NCBI GenBank assembly: GCA_963717375.1
Contig: OY970329.1
Span: 1,364,001 to 1,428,000 of the forward strand
Length of the DNA: 64,000 nucleotides
DNA from: VRUE01 sp963717375
GTDB taxonomy: Bacteria; Actinomycetota; Thermoleophilia; Solirubrobacterales; 70-9
Reading direction: 5' to 3'
Under the pieces are notes generated by a model. The model had not been told where the DNA came from, did not search any database, and worked only from the letters and a program-made list of their open reading frames with translations. This document shows positions 25,725-33,649 of this stretch, in pieces (within the stretch, counting starts at the first letter, position 1; every line of letters starts with the position of its first letter). The position numbers were made by a program, and so were the translations under genes.

Positions 25725-25751
25725 CTACGGCGGTGGAATTCACCGCCGTAG
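25725..25751. promoter_or_regulatory. 11-bp inverted repeat over divergent starts
   Basis: CTACGGCGGTG and CACCGCCGTAG flank 5 nt (GAATT). It lies 10-37 bp upstream of the argF TTG and covers the GTG start of the divergent EEP-fold gene. It may be an operator or an RNA hairpin limiting translation; part of the symmetry is coding sequence, so function is inferred only. Confidence 0.4.
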
Positions 25752-26590
25752 CCTGGAATCTCTTCCACGGGCGCGACTTCCCGCCCGACCCGGCCCTCTT
25801 CACCTGGCGTTCGCGGCTGCTGCGAATCGAGGAGCGCAACCGGACCCACGTCCAAGTCAACCGCGACCTCGCCACCGAGTTCGCCTCGATGCTCGCCGCC
25901 GCGAGCTGGGACGTGGCGCTGCTGCAGGAGTGCCCGCCGCGCTTCGCTGCCCCGCTCGCTCGCGCCTGCGAAGCCGACGCGCACCGGGCGCTCACCTCGC
26001 GCAACTCGCTCGGCGTCCTGCGCGCCGCCGCCGCCCGCCTCAACCCCGACCTGATCGCTTCCGGCGAGGGCGGCTCGAACTTGACCCTGGTCCGAAACTC
26101 CTTCCGGTGCGCTTTATCCCCCCATGACGGGGAAAAGGCGCACCGGAACGGCGTGATCGTCGAGCGGCGGGAGTTGGCGATCCACACGGGGTGGCCGGAG
26201 CGGCGGGCTATGGCGTTTACGCGCACTGCCTCCGGCCTCTGCGTTGCCAACCTGCACGCGACAAACGACAGGCCCGAGCTCGCTACCGCCGACGTCCTGC
26301 TGGCGGCGGAGGCCGCGGTCGGATGGGCCGGCGATTCGCCGCTGCTCTTCGGCGGCGACCTCAACCTGCGCCCCGGTGAGGACCCCGGCATCTTCGAAGA
26401 ACTGGGGAGCCGTTTCGGCCTTACCGGAAGCACCGGTCCGCGGGCGATCGACCACCTGCTCTCGCGCGGTCTCAACGTCACCGAAGTCGCCACGCCCTGG
26501 TCCCCCGAGGAGCGTGAGCTGCCCGCCGAGGGCCGTGCGCTGCGGCTCTCCGACCACGCTCCGATCCAGGCAAGCTTCGCCTCAGCCTAA
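25733..26590 (+). CDS. Endonuclease/exonuclease/phosphatase (EEP) fold protein carrying a palindromic repeat
   Basis: 285 residues. EEP landmarks: 'AVAWNLFHG' (first strand), 'LLQECPP' (metal-binding Glu), 'VANLHATND' , 'FGGDLNLRP' (Asp-x-Asn) and terminal 'LSDHAPIQASF' (Ser-Asp-His). All catalytic positions are present. Residues about 123-139 (SFRCALSPHDGEKAHRN) are encoded by a 47-bp palindromic repeat and look like an insertion between two strands. Secretion signal is absent. Substrate unknown: nucleic acid or phosphoester. The GTG start is the only one compatible with the first strand. Confidence 0.85.
   Translation: MEFTAVAWNLFHGRDFPPDPALFTWRSRLLRIEERNRTHVQVNRDLATEFASMLAAASWDVALLQECPPRFAAPLARACEADAHRALTSRNSLGVLRAAAARLNPDLIASGEGGSNLTLVRNSFRCALSPHDGEKAHRNGVIVERRELAIHTGWPERRAMAFTRTASGLCVANLHATNDRPELATADVLLAAEAAVGWAGDSPLLFGGDLNLRPGEDPGIFEELGSRFGLTGSTGPRAIDHLLSRGLNVTEVATPWSPEERELPAEGRALRLSDHAPIQASFASA
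26102..26148 (+). repeat. 47-bp palindromic repeat, copy 2 (inside a coding sequence)
   Basis: Outer arms TTCCGGTGCGC / GCGCACCGGAA (11 bp) and an inner stem TCCCC / GGGGA can form one nested hairpin. It is read in frame by the EEP-fold gene. Same length and end sequences as copies at 13445 and 52722. Confidence 0.88.
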
Positions 26591-26668
26591 CCCCAAGCCC
26601 GCCAAAAGGGCAGGGATGAGATAGTCCGTCGCAACCCCCGCGCAAACCACCTAGGAAGGCGAGTGAGT

Positions 26669-27178
26669 ATGGCCGCGAAAAAACAGACCACCGGCAAAGC
26701 GACAAAAAAAACCAAAGCCGGCACGCAGGCCAAGAAAGCCGCCGCGAAAAGCGCCAAGAAACCGGCTGCGAAAAGCGCGAAAAAACCGGCTGCCAAAAAA
26801 GCCAAAGTCAAAGCAAAAGCGAAATCCAAAACTGCGAAAAAACCAGCGCGTAAATCTGCGCCGCGAGCAGCCGCGACGAGCGGGCTCGACAAGAGCGTCG
26901 AGCAGTTCCGCGAGAGCCTTGAGCGCAACGTCACCCTCAGCCGCGATCGTCTGCAGGAGGTCGTCGACGACGCCGTCAAACGCGGCCGCATGACCCGCGG
27001 CGACGCCGAGAAAATGCTCACCGACCTGGTCAAAAAGGGCCGCAGGCAAACCGACTCGCTGCTGAAAGAGCTGGAACGGCTGGTCCAGCAGGCGCGCCGC
27101 GAGGTTGGCGGCCGGGCTGAGCCGGTGCGCAAACAGGCGACGCAGGCTGCGCGCCGCGCGCGCAAGAAACTCGGCTGA
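26669..27178 (+). CDS. Histone H1-like Lys/Ala-rich protein with helical C-terminal domain
   Basis: 169 residues. Residues about 1-70 are a low-complexity tail of Lys, Ala and Pro with repeated AKKPAAKS-type units, like histone H1 or the tails of actinobacterial HU/Lsr2-related proteins. Residues about 75-145 are amphipathic helices ('VEQFRESLERNVTLSRDRLQEVVDDAVKRGRMT') reminiscent of phasin/apolipoprotein-like helical domains. The likely role is nucleoid binding or compaction. ATG 26669 is preferred (AGGAAGG 9 bases upstream). The tail uses AAA much more than the neighbouring genes. Confidence 0.85.
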   Translation: MAAKKQTTGKATKKTKAGTQAKKAAAKSAKKPAAKSAKKPAAKKAKVKAKAKSKTAKKPARKSAPRAAATSGLDKSVEQFRESLERNVTLSRDRLQEVVDDAVKRGRMTRGDAEKMLTDLVKKGRRQTDSLLKELERLVQQARREVGGRAEPVRKQATQAARRARKKLG

Positions 27179-27180
27179 CG

Positions 27181-28524
27181 GTGGAGGGGGCCACCGGTGA
27201 GAAGCCGGCGGCCCGCCGGCACCGAGGCGAGCAGCTGGAGGTAGAGATCGACTCGCTCGCCTTCGGCGGGCGGGGCGTCGCGCGTTGCGAGGGACTCGTT
27301 GTCTTCGTCGCCGGAGCCCTGCCCGGCGACCGGGTGCGGGTAGAGATCACCAAAGCGAAGAAGCGCTTCGCCGAGGCACGCACGGTTGAGCTGCTGCAAC
27401 CCGCCCCAGACCGCATCGCCGACCGCTGCGTCCACGAGGGCGAGCCCTGCCCAGGCGCCCCCTGGCAGGGCCTGGCCTACGAGCGCCAGCTGACCCACAA
27501 GAGCGAGCAGGTTGACGAAGCGCTGCGCCGGATCGGCGGCCTCGACGGCTTCGAGCTGGAGGCGATCGAGCCGGCGCTGGAGCAGTGGCGCTACCGCAAC
27601 AAGCTCGAGTACTCCTTCGGCGAGCGCGACGGCGAGCCGACCCTCGGCTTCCATGCTCGCGGCCGCTGGGATCTGATCGTCGACGTCGACGACTGCCAGC
27701 TTGCCTCCGAGCGCGGCAATGCGGCGCGCAATGCGGTTCGCGAGTGGGCGCGGCTGGAATCGGTCCCCGCCTATGACTCGCGTGCCCGAGAGGGCGTCCT
27801 GCGCAACCTGGTTGTGCGCGAGGGCTGGCGCACGGGACAGATTCAGACCCGACTGGTCACCTCGGCGGCGCCCTTCCCCAAACCGCCCGTCGACCTGCAC
27901 ACGGCAATCGAGGGCGACAGCGGCGGAACCGACGGGCCGACCGGAGTGCTCGGCGAGGAGCGCCTGCGCGAGGAGCTCAGTGGGCTGCGCCTGGAGATGT
28001 CGCACGGCGCCTTCTTCCAGACCAACACCGAGATGGCCGAGCGCCTCTACGCAATCGCCGCCGAGTACGCGGGGCTGAGCGGCAAGGAGCGCGTCTTCGA
28101 TCTCTACTGCGGGATCGGCACGATCGGCCTGACGATGGCGGAGAAGGCCGGCGAGGTCTGGGGCGTCGAGATCGTCCCCGAGGCAATCACCGACGCCGAA
28201 CGAAACGCCGAGCAGAACAAGATCGAGAACGCCCACTTCTTCGCCGGCAGCGCCCGCACCAGCGTGCGGCCGCTGATCGAGCAGGCGGGCAAACCCGACG
28301 TGGTCGTGATCGACCCGCCCCGGGCCGGCCTCTCGCAGAAGATCGTCCGCCGCCTGATCGAGTGCGAGGCAAAGAAGATCGTCTACGTCTCCTGCAACCC
28401 GACGACGCTGGCGCCGAACGCCGCCCAACTAGTCGAGGCCGGCTACACCCTGCGCCGGGTCAAGCCGGTCGACATGTTCCCCCAGACCCCGCACATCGAG
28501 TGCGTGGCGCTGCTGGAGAAATAG
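27181..28524 (+). CDS. Class I SAM-dependent RNA (uracil-5-)methyltransferase, TrmA/RlmD family
   Basis: 447 residues. An N-terminal TRAM domain (about 18-75) is followed by the central domain and a SAM domain 'VFDLYCGIGTIGLTMA', 'VVIDPPRAGLS' and catalytic 'YVSCNPTTLA' (nucleophile Cys). It methylates a uridine in rRNA or tRNA. The Fe-S cluster region keeps C83 and C90 but has Ala93 where the third Cys is usual (CPGA for CGGC-like). GTG start 2 bp after the histone-like gene, so the two are coupled. The exact target base cannot be told. Confidence 0.93.
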   Translation: MEGATGEKPAARRHRGEQLEVEIDSLAFGGRGVARCEGLVVFVAGALPGDRVRVEITKAKKRFAEARTVELLQPAPDRIADRCVHEGEPCPGAPWQGLAYERQLTHKSEQVDEALRRIGGLDGFELEAIEPALEQWRYRNKLEYSFGERDGEPTLGFHARGRWDLIVDVDDCQLASERGNAARNAVREWARLESVPAYDSRAREGVLRNLVVREGWRTGQIQTRLVTSAAPFPKPPVDLHTAIEGDSGGTDGPTGVLGEERLREELSGLRLEMSHGAFFQTNTEMAERLYAIAAEYAGLSGKERVFDLYCGIGTIGLTMAEKAGEVWGVEIVPEAITDAERNAEQNKIENAHFFAGSARTSVRPLIEQAGKPDVVVIDPPRAGLSQKIVRRLIECEAKKIVYVSCNPTTLAPNAAQLVEAGYTLRRVKPVDMFPQTPHIECVALLEK

Positions 28525-28527
28525 CGT

Positions 28528-28890
28528 TCAGACCTGGCTGGCGATGGCCGCGAAGCCGGTGACGATGGCGCCGGACATCGCGATGAACCCGAAGACCAAT
28601 GCGCGCTGAACTCCATTGATCTCCTTGCGCACCTCGCCTATTTCTCCTCGTACGCCGCCGATTTCTCCTCGTACGCCGCCAATCTCTCCCCGTATTGCCT
28701 TGAATTCGTCCTTCATCTCGATTCGCACGCCGCGGATCTCGGATTCGACTCGGTTGAACCTCTGATCGACCTGGTCAAACCTCTGATTGACCTGAACGAA
28801 GCGCTGGTCGACCTGTTCGAAGCCGCGATCGACCTTGCCGCTGAGATCGTCAAGCCGCCCGTCTGTCCATTCTTGAACCATTGCCTCCAT
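28528..28890 (-). CDS. Coiled-coil protein with C-terminal TM anchor
   Basis: 120 residues made of seven-residue repeats: four units around 'VDQRF' (about 23-50) and three GEIGGVR-type units (about 68-88). A C-terminal hydrophobic segment (about 96-117) follows. Predicted to be a rod with a membrane anchor. The GEIGGVR units correspond to near-identical 21-bp tandem DNA repeats (about 28640-28700). Similar small proteins occur in many bacteria and phages with no defined role. Confidence 0.72.
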   Translation of the reverse strand: MEAMVQEWTDGRLDDLSGKVDRGFEQVDQRFVQVNQRFDQVDQRFNRVESEIRGVRIEMKDEFKAIRGEIGGVRGEIGGVRGEIGEVRKEINGVQRALVFGFIAMSGAIVTGFAAIASQV

Positions 28891-28991
28891 GATGATGCCA
28901 CGCTAGCCTGAAATGTGTTGTCTGTGGTTGAGCTGAGATTGAAAATGCGTCACAGCTTTCACACAAAAGCCAGGCAATAGGCTTTCTCGCC

Positions 28992-29780
28992 ATGAGCGAT
29001 GGGAAAAGCAGAGGATTCGGAGTGGCCGCCGGGCTCGATCCCGACGTGGCGCGGCCATTGGCCAAGCGCTGTGCCGAGCTTGGCTATGGCTCGATGTGGT
29101 CCAACGACCATCCTGGCGCCAAAGGCCTGGAGACGCTGGCGGAGTTCGGCAGCGCTGCGCCCAGACTCGACCTCGGCGTCGCCGTAATCGCGCTCGACCG
29201 CACCCCACCGGATGTCATCGCCGCCGACATCGAGCGGCTCGGCCTCGACCCGGCCCGCCTCTGGCTCGGCGTCGGCGCCGGCTTCTCGAAGAAGCCGCTG
29301 ACAAAAATGCGCGAGTCCCTCCCCGACCTCCGCGAGAAGCTCCCCGGCGTCCGCCTCGTCCTCGCCGCTATGGGCCCGAAGATGTGCGCCCTGGCCGGCG
29401 CCGAGTTCGACGGCGTCTTCTTCAACTGGATGACCCCCGAGTTCGCCGCCGGCGCTCGCCAGAAGGTCGAAGCCGGCGCCCAAGAGGCAGGCCGCGAGGC
29501 CCCACCGGTCTTCGGCTACGTCCGCACAGCAGTGGGGCCCGACGCGGCAGAGCGCCTGGCCAAGGAGGAGTCCTTCTACCGAGACCTCCACCCCGGCTAC
29601 CGCAACCACTTCGACCGCCTGGCAGAGCCCGAGGGCACAGTAGGAGTAGCTGCCCCCGACGCAAACGCTGCCCAGAAGTCCCTGGCCGCCTACGAGGCCC
29701 TCGACACCATCGTCGTCAGGGGCCTCGCCTCAGCGAAGGTGGAGCCGATGACGGCAGTAGCCGAATCCGCAGCGCCCTAG
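28992..29780 (+). CDS. LLM-class (luciferase-like) oxidoreductase, probably F420-dependent
   Basis: 262 residues. 'GFGVAAGLDPDVARPLAKRCAELGYGSMWSNDHP', 'LGVAVIALDRTPPDVIAADIERLGLDPARLWLGVGAGF' and 'VRLVLAAMGPKMCALAGAEFDGVFFNWMTPEF' follow the TIM-barrel pattern of this family, which is large in actinobacteria and mostly uses coenzyme F420. It is shorter than usual (about 300-340). Substrate unknown. The stop shares CTAG with the next convergent gene. Confidence 0.85.
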   Translation: MSDGKSRGFGVAAGLDPDVARPLAKRCAELGYGSMWSNDHPGAKGLETLAEFGSAAPRLDLGVAVIALDRTPPDVIAADIERLGLDPARLWLGVGAGFSKKPLTKMRESLPDLREKLPGVRLVLAAMGPKMCALAGAEFDGVFFNWMTPEFAAGARQKVEAGAQEAGREAPPVFGYVRTAVGPDAAERLAKEESFYRDLHPGYRNHFDRLAEPEGTVGVAAPDANAAQKSLAAYEALDTIVVRGLASAKVEPMTAVAESAAP

Positions 29781-30382
29781 TAGGGCGGCAGGTCCTCGTA
29801 CCAGTCGCCGAGCGTCTTGAAGGACCGCCAGAAGCGCTGCTTGGCGTTCTCTTCGTCCAGCGAGTCATCGATGTCCGGCGTGTAGAGAGCATCGACCGTC
29901 GGCGTAAAAGCCTGGATCTCGCCCTCGCGCGGCTCGACCTTGCGCGAGAGCGGCATTTCGAAGTTGTTGAGGACGCGCAGGGCGGGTTCGCCCATGACGA
30001 CGACGATCTTGGGCTGCACGATCGCGATCTCTTCGACCACGCGCCGCAGGCACTGCTCGGCGGCGAGGTCGGGCTCCGCGATCGGGCACTTGACGCAGAG
30101 GGTCCCGTAGACGACGAGGGGATCGATCCCAAGCCGCTTGAAGCTCTTCATCAGCGCGTTGCCGGCGCGGCCGTAGAAGGCGACGCCCTCTTCGATCTCC
30201 GCCGCGGCAGGCGCCTGCTTGAGCATGAAAACGTCGGCCTGCGGGTGGCCGGAGCCGAGTACCGGCATCAGCTTGCCGCGCGGGCAGTGCGGGCAGGCCT
30301 GCAGATCGTGGGTTAGCTGGTTGAGCTCGCGGATCGCGCGCTCGAGGTACTTCTCTTTGATCTCGTCGTCGGTCGCCGGCAT
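29777..30382 (-). CDS. Uracil-DNA-glycosylase-fold protein with degenerate motifs
   Basis: 201 residues from ATG 30382. It keeps the family-4/5 UDG framework: an N-terminal CPHC (30-33), 'YGRAGNALMKSFKRLGID' (69-87), 'CVKC' (96-99), C111 and 'IVQPKIVVVMGEPA'. These Cys could hold a 4Fe-4S cluster. But the catalytic motif 1 (normally GEAPG) reads KQAPA, and the late HP-motif is absent, replaced by an acidic 'TPDIDDSLDEEN'. It is therefore either a divergent glycosylase or a repurposed Fe-S protein. Lies 56 bp downstream of the GT4/PHP gene on the same strand. Confidence 0.75.
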   Translation of the reverse strand: MPATDDEIKEKYLERAIRELNQLTHDLQACPHCPRGKLMPVLGSGHPQADVFMLKQAPAAAEIEEGVAFYGRAGNALMKSFKRLGIDPLVVYGTLCVKCPIAEPDLAAEQCLRRVVEEIAIVQPKIVVVMGEPALRVLNNFEMPLSRKVEPREGEIQAFTPTVDALYTPDIDDSLDEENAKQRFWRSFKTLGDWYEDLPPY

Positions 30383-30438
30383 GCTCGGCGCTCTCTTTGA
30401 CGAGGCAGGCTCGGGTCCTCTCGCGCGGCCCGCCTGCA

Positions 30439-31716
30439 TCAGCTCTTGCTCGCCGGGCGCCTCTTCCGCGGCCGGCCGCCGCGCACCGGCTTGGCGTCGG
30501 GGACGCTGCGTTTCGGCGCCTTCGGCCGGCCCGCGGTCTGCAGCAACTTCAGGGTCTGCACGTAGACCAAGTTCTTGTGCTTGCGGGTGATGTCGGCGTC
30601 GCGCATCGCCTCGAGGAACTCCTCGGGCCCGTCGAAATCGCGGATCCGCACCCGCACGCTGCCGAGGCCCTGGGCGACGTGGCTGTCGGAGCCGGCCCCC
30701 GGCACGATCCGGTACTTGCGGGCGAAGCGTTCGGCCTCCTCATTGAAGGCGGTTACGGCCACCCGCGGGTTGAAGACCTCGAGCACGTCGATCTCCTCGA
30801 CCATGTCGAGCAGGTGCTTGTAGTCGGGCACCGAGTGGAAGCGGTCGAAGGGATGCGGGACATAGACCAGGCCGCCCTGCTCACGGATCGCGGCGATCGT
30901 CTCCGCCATCGTCATCCCCTTCGGGATCTTCTCCTCGAGGAAGAGCCCGATCACCTCGCCCTGCTCGGCCGTCTTCACCTCCTCGGCGACGATCACCTTG
31001 ATGTCGTCCATCCCCGCGGCGATCCGCCGTGCCTCCAGCGCCCCGGAGACCTCGTTGTGGTCGGTGATCGCGATCGCGCCGAGGCCGCGGTCGCGGGCGG
31101 TCTCGAGCAGCACCTCGACCGGGGTTGCGCAGTCGGTCGAGTGGTCGGTGTGCATGTGCAGGTCGACCTCGATCAGGGGCCGGTCGGCGATGCGACGGGC
31201 GACCTCGGGATTGCCGGTCGGGTCGTGGCGGCGGGCCGCCAATCGCAGGTAGATCGCCTCGAGCTCGGCGGCGACGGTGGCCCAGTCGCGATCCGGTCCG
31301 CCGGGCTCGATCAGCTCGTAGTCGGCCGGGAAGTAGCGCTCCAGCAGCTGCGCCGTTTTCGGCGTGGTGACCGTGCGCGCGTCGAGGCGGCCGAAGAAGA
31401 TCTCGACCAGGGGCCGCGCCACCTGGGTCGAGAGCACCCGCTCCTGGGGGGCGTGGAAGGTGGCGACGTTGAGCGCGGAGGAATGCCGCAGCGCGGTCGA
31501 GGAGACGCGCGGGGCGAACGGATCGTGGACGTGGACGATGTCCGCCGAGGATGCCCGCAGCAGCTTTTTGACCTGATCGCCGACGCCGGCGATCCGCACG
31601 CTGTGCCCGCGCCGCTCCAGCTCCGTCGAGACGCGCTCGATGTAGCGGTTGACCGGGTTATCGGTGCCACGCCGGTGGGGCGTGACCTGGACTATCGAGA
31701 GTGGCTCGACGGGCAC
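30439..31716 (-). CDS. Fusion of a truncated GT4 glycosyltransferase domain and a PHP phosphoesterase
   Basis: 425 residues. Residues 1-130 match the N-terminal Rossmann half of a GT4 glycosyltransferase ('SIVQVTPHRRGTDNPVNRYIERVSTELERRGHSV', 'DIVHVHDPFAP', 'ATFHAP'). The nucleotide-sugar half (E-x7-E motif) is missing except for a short tail helix ('WATVAAELEAIYLRL'). Residues 183-375 are a PHP domain: D185-H187-H189, TDH 218-220, E245/E246, H288 and GSDSH 342-346, the metal-binding set. A basic tail (396-425) ends the protein. PHP domains are phosphoesterases. With ino1 10 bp upstream and a PI synthase beyond it, an inositol-phosphate role is inferred. Confidence 0.85.
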   Translation of the reverse strand: MPVEPLSIVQVTPHRRGTDNPVNRYIERVSTELERRGHSVRIAGVGDQVKKLLRASSADIVHVHDPFAPRVSSTALRHSSALNVATFHAPQERVLSTQVARPLVEIFFGRLDARTVTTPKTAQLLERYFPADYELIEPGGPDRDWATVAAELEAIYLRLAARRHDPTGNPEVARRIADRPLIEVDLHMHTDHSTDCATPVEVLLETARDRGLGAIAITDHNEVSGALEARRIAAGMDDIKVIVAEEVKTAEQGEVIGLFLEEKIPKGMTMAETIAAIREQGGLVYVPHPFDRFHSVPDYKHLLDMVEEIDVLEVFNPRVAVTAFNEEAERFARKYRIVPGAGSDSHVAQGLGSVRVRIRDFDGPEEFLEAMRDADITRKHKNLVYVQTLKLLQTAGRPKAPKRSVPDAKPVRGGRPRKRRPASKS

Positions 31717-31725
31717 AAGCCCCGG

Positions 31726-32889
31726 CTAGGCGGAGACCTTCGCTCCGCCCGGGGCCGGCGTCTTGTCGCGCGCGTTGGCCGCGATGAACTCCTCCGTCTG
31801 CTCGCGGGCCTCGTCGTCGGGACGCTGCGAGTGAGGCGACTTCATCAGGTAGCTGGAGGGACCGTCGAGCTGGCCGGCAACGCCGTTGTTGAGCGCCAGC
31901 TTGATCAGTCGCACCGCGTCGATCACGACGCCGGCCGAGTTGGGCGAGTCCCAGACCTCGAGCTTGAGCTCGACGTTGAGCGGCACATCGCCGAAGGCTT
32001 TGCCCTCGAGCCGGATGTGCGCCCACTTGCGGTCGGTCAGCCAGGGGACGTAGTCGGAAGGTCCGACGTGGACGCTCTCGGCGGGGAGCTCGTGGCCCAT
32101 GATCGAGGTGACGGCGTTGGTCTTGGAGATCTTCTTCGAGTCCAGCCGCTCGCGCTCGAGCATGTTGTAGAAGTCCATGTTGCCGCCGACGTTGAGCTGC
32201 GAGGTGCGCTCGACCCGCACGCCGCGGTCGTGGAAGAGGCGGGCGAGTTGGCGGTGGACGATCGTCGCCCCGACCTGGGACTTGATGTCGTCGCCGATGA
32301 TCGGCAGGCCGGCCTCTTTGAAGCGCTTGTCCCAGTAGTCCTCGCGGGCGATGAAGACGGGCAGGCAGTTGACGAAGCCGACGCCGGCCTTGAGCGCCTG
32401 CTCGACGTACCACTTGGTCGCGTCCTCGGAGCCGACCGGCAGGTAACAGACCAGCACGTCGGCCTTGGTCTCTTTGAGGATGCCGACGACGTCAGCGGTT
32501 TCGCCCGGCGCCTTGGTGATCTTCTCCTTGAGGTACTTGCCGAGGCCGTCGAGGGTCATGCCGCGCTCGACCTTGACGCCGAGGTTGGGCACCTCGGCGA
32601 ATTTGATCGTGTCGTTCTGCCCCGACCAGATCGCCTCGGAGAGGTCCTTGCCGACCTTCTCGGAATCGATGTCGAAGGCGGCGACGAACTCGACGTCGCC
32701 GACGTGGTAACCGCCGAGGTCGACGTGCATCAGGCCGGGAACTTCCTCGGAGGCGTCAGCGTCCTTGTAGTACTGGACGCCCTGGATGAAGGAGTTGGCG
32801 CAGTTGCCGGTACCGACTATCGCGACGCGGACTTTCTCGTCCGTGCGGGCGGCGCCGTTGCTGCCGTTTGCTCCATTGGTCTCGCTCAT
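31726..32889 (-). CDS. ino1: Myo-inositol-3(1)-phosphate synthase
   Basis: 387 residues. 'VRVAIVGTGNCANSFIQGVQYYK' (NAD-binding), 'VLVCYLPVGSEDATKWYVEQALKAGVGFVN', 'GDDIKSQVGATIVHR' (catalytic Lys region) and 'LNVGGNMDFYNMLE' are characteristic of the bacterial Ino1 class. It isomerises glucose-6-phosphate to inositol phosphate, using NAD. In actinobacteria the product feeds phosphatidylinositol and mycothiol. It sits between the PI-synthase-like gene and the GT4/PHP gene, strongly suggesting a common pathway. Confidence 0.95.
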   Translation of the reverse strand: MSETNGANGSNGAARTDEKVRVAIVGTGNCANSFIQGVQYYKDADASEEVPGLMHVDLGGYHVGDVEFVAAFDIDSEKVGKDLSEAIWSGQNDTIKFAEVPNLGVKVERGMTLDGLGKYLKEKITKAPGETADVVGILKETKADVLVCYLPVGSEDATKWYVEQALKAGVGFVNCLPVFIAREDYWDKRFKEAGLPIIGDDIKSQVGATIVHRQLARLFHDRGVRVERTSQLNVGGNMDFYNMLERERLDSKKISKTNAVTSIMGHELPAESVHVGPSDYVPWLTDRKWAHIRLEGKAFGDVPLNVELKLEVWDSPNSAGVVIDAVRLIKLALNNGVAGQLDGPSSYLMKSPHSQRPDDEAREQTEEFIAANARDKTPAPGGAKVSA

Positions 32890-32950
32890 GTAGTTCGAAG
32901 TCCTTCCTCGATCGGGCTAGGTGGCAAGGGACACCTTGCTCGGGGACTGG

Positions 32951-33616
32951 TTACAGGTCGGGCGGGGAAGCCGCCTCGCTTGAAAGCTCGTTTCGGACAT
33001 GCCATACACGCTGGATCGTGGTGATGATGGTCAGCACCGCGATCACATAGACCGCGGGAGCCAGAAGCTCGAAATCGCCGAGCCCGGCACCCTTGGCGAA
33101 GACCAGGCCGACGGAGAGTATGACTACCCGTACGGGACGCGTCGCCAACCCCACCTTGCACTCGACCCCGAGCGCCTCGGCGCGGGCGCGCGTGTAGGAG
33201 ACCATCAGCGAGCCGAGCACCGCGACGACGCACATCGCGGCGGCGAAATCCTGGCCGGTGGCGGCGAAGTAGCCGGCCACAGCGGCGAGCACAATCCCCT
33301 CCTCGATCCGGTCCAGGGTCGAGTCGAGGAAGGCGCCAAAGAGCGTCCCCTTGCCCGACATCCGCGAGTAGCGGCCATCGAGCGTGTCCATCACCGAGCC
33401 GAGGATGAAGGCGACGCCGGCGAGGAAGAAGAGGCGCTGCGTAACCAGGGCAGCGGCGACCAGGTTGCCGATCAGGCCGGCGATCGAGATCGCATTCGGG
33501 GTCAGTCGCGACTCGATCAGGCGGTCGCGAGCGTAGGCGCGAAGCTCCTGGCCGTTGCGGGCCTGACGGCCGTTGCGGCGGCCGCCAGGCGCCCTCGGGG
33601 GCGCCGAAGATTCCAT
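32951..33616 (-). CDS. CDP-alcohol phosphatidyltransferase, PgsA1-like (phosphatidylinositol-phosphate synthase)
   Basis: 221 residues with about six membrane segments. The CAP motif is complete: D77, D80-G81, R85, G94, D98 and D102 (D-x2-D-G-x2-S-R...G-x3-D-x3-D, Ser replacing the usual Ala). Downstream 'SYTRARAEALG' (140-150) and 'ATRPVR' match the inositol-phosphate-binding region of mycobacterial PgsA1-type enzymes, as does the C-terminal 'TTIQRVWHV'. It should condense CDP-diacylglycerol with inositol phosphate. The gene is 61 bp upstream of ino1. Confidence 0.9.
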   Translation of the reverse strand: MESSAPPRAPGGRRNGRQARNGQELRAYARDRLIESRLTPNAISIAGLIGNLVAAALVTQRLFFLAGVAFILGSVMDTLDGRYSRMSGKGTLFGAFLDSTLDRIEEGIVLAAVAGYFAATGQDFAAAMCVVAVLGSLMVSYTRARAEALGVECKVGLATRPVRVVILSVGLVFAKGAGLGDFELLAPAVYVIAVLTIITTIQRVWHVRNELSSEAASPPDL

Positions 33617-33649
33617 CGGGGTCAGGCTACCGGGCGGAGGCGCGGCAGG

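Noticed and set aside
28640..28700. Tandem 21-bp repeats as a CRISPR or minisatellite
   Set aside because: They are coding repeats for the heptad units of a coiled-coil protein, without spacers.
30397..33024. 875-codon open frame on the plus strand
   Set aside because: It runs antisense to ino1 and the GT4/PHP gene, whose conserved motifs are clear; it arises from high-GC codon bias.
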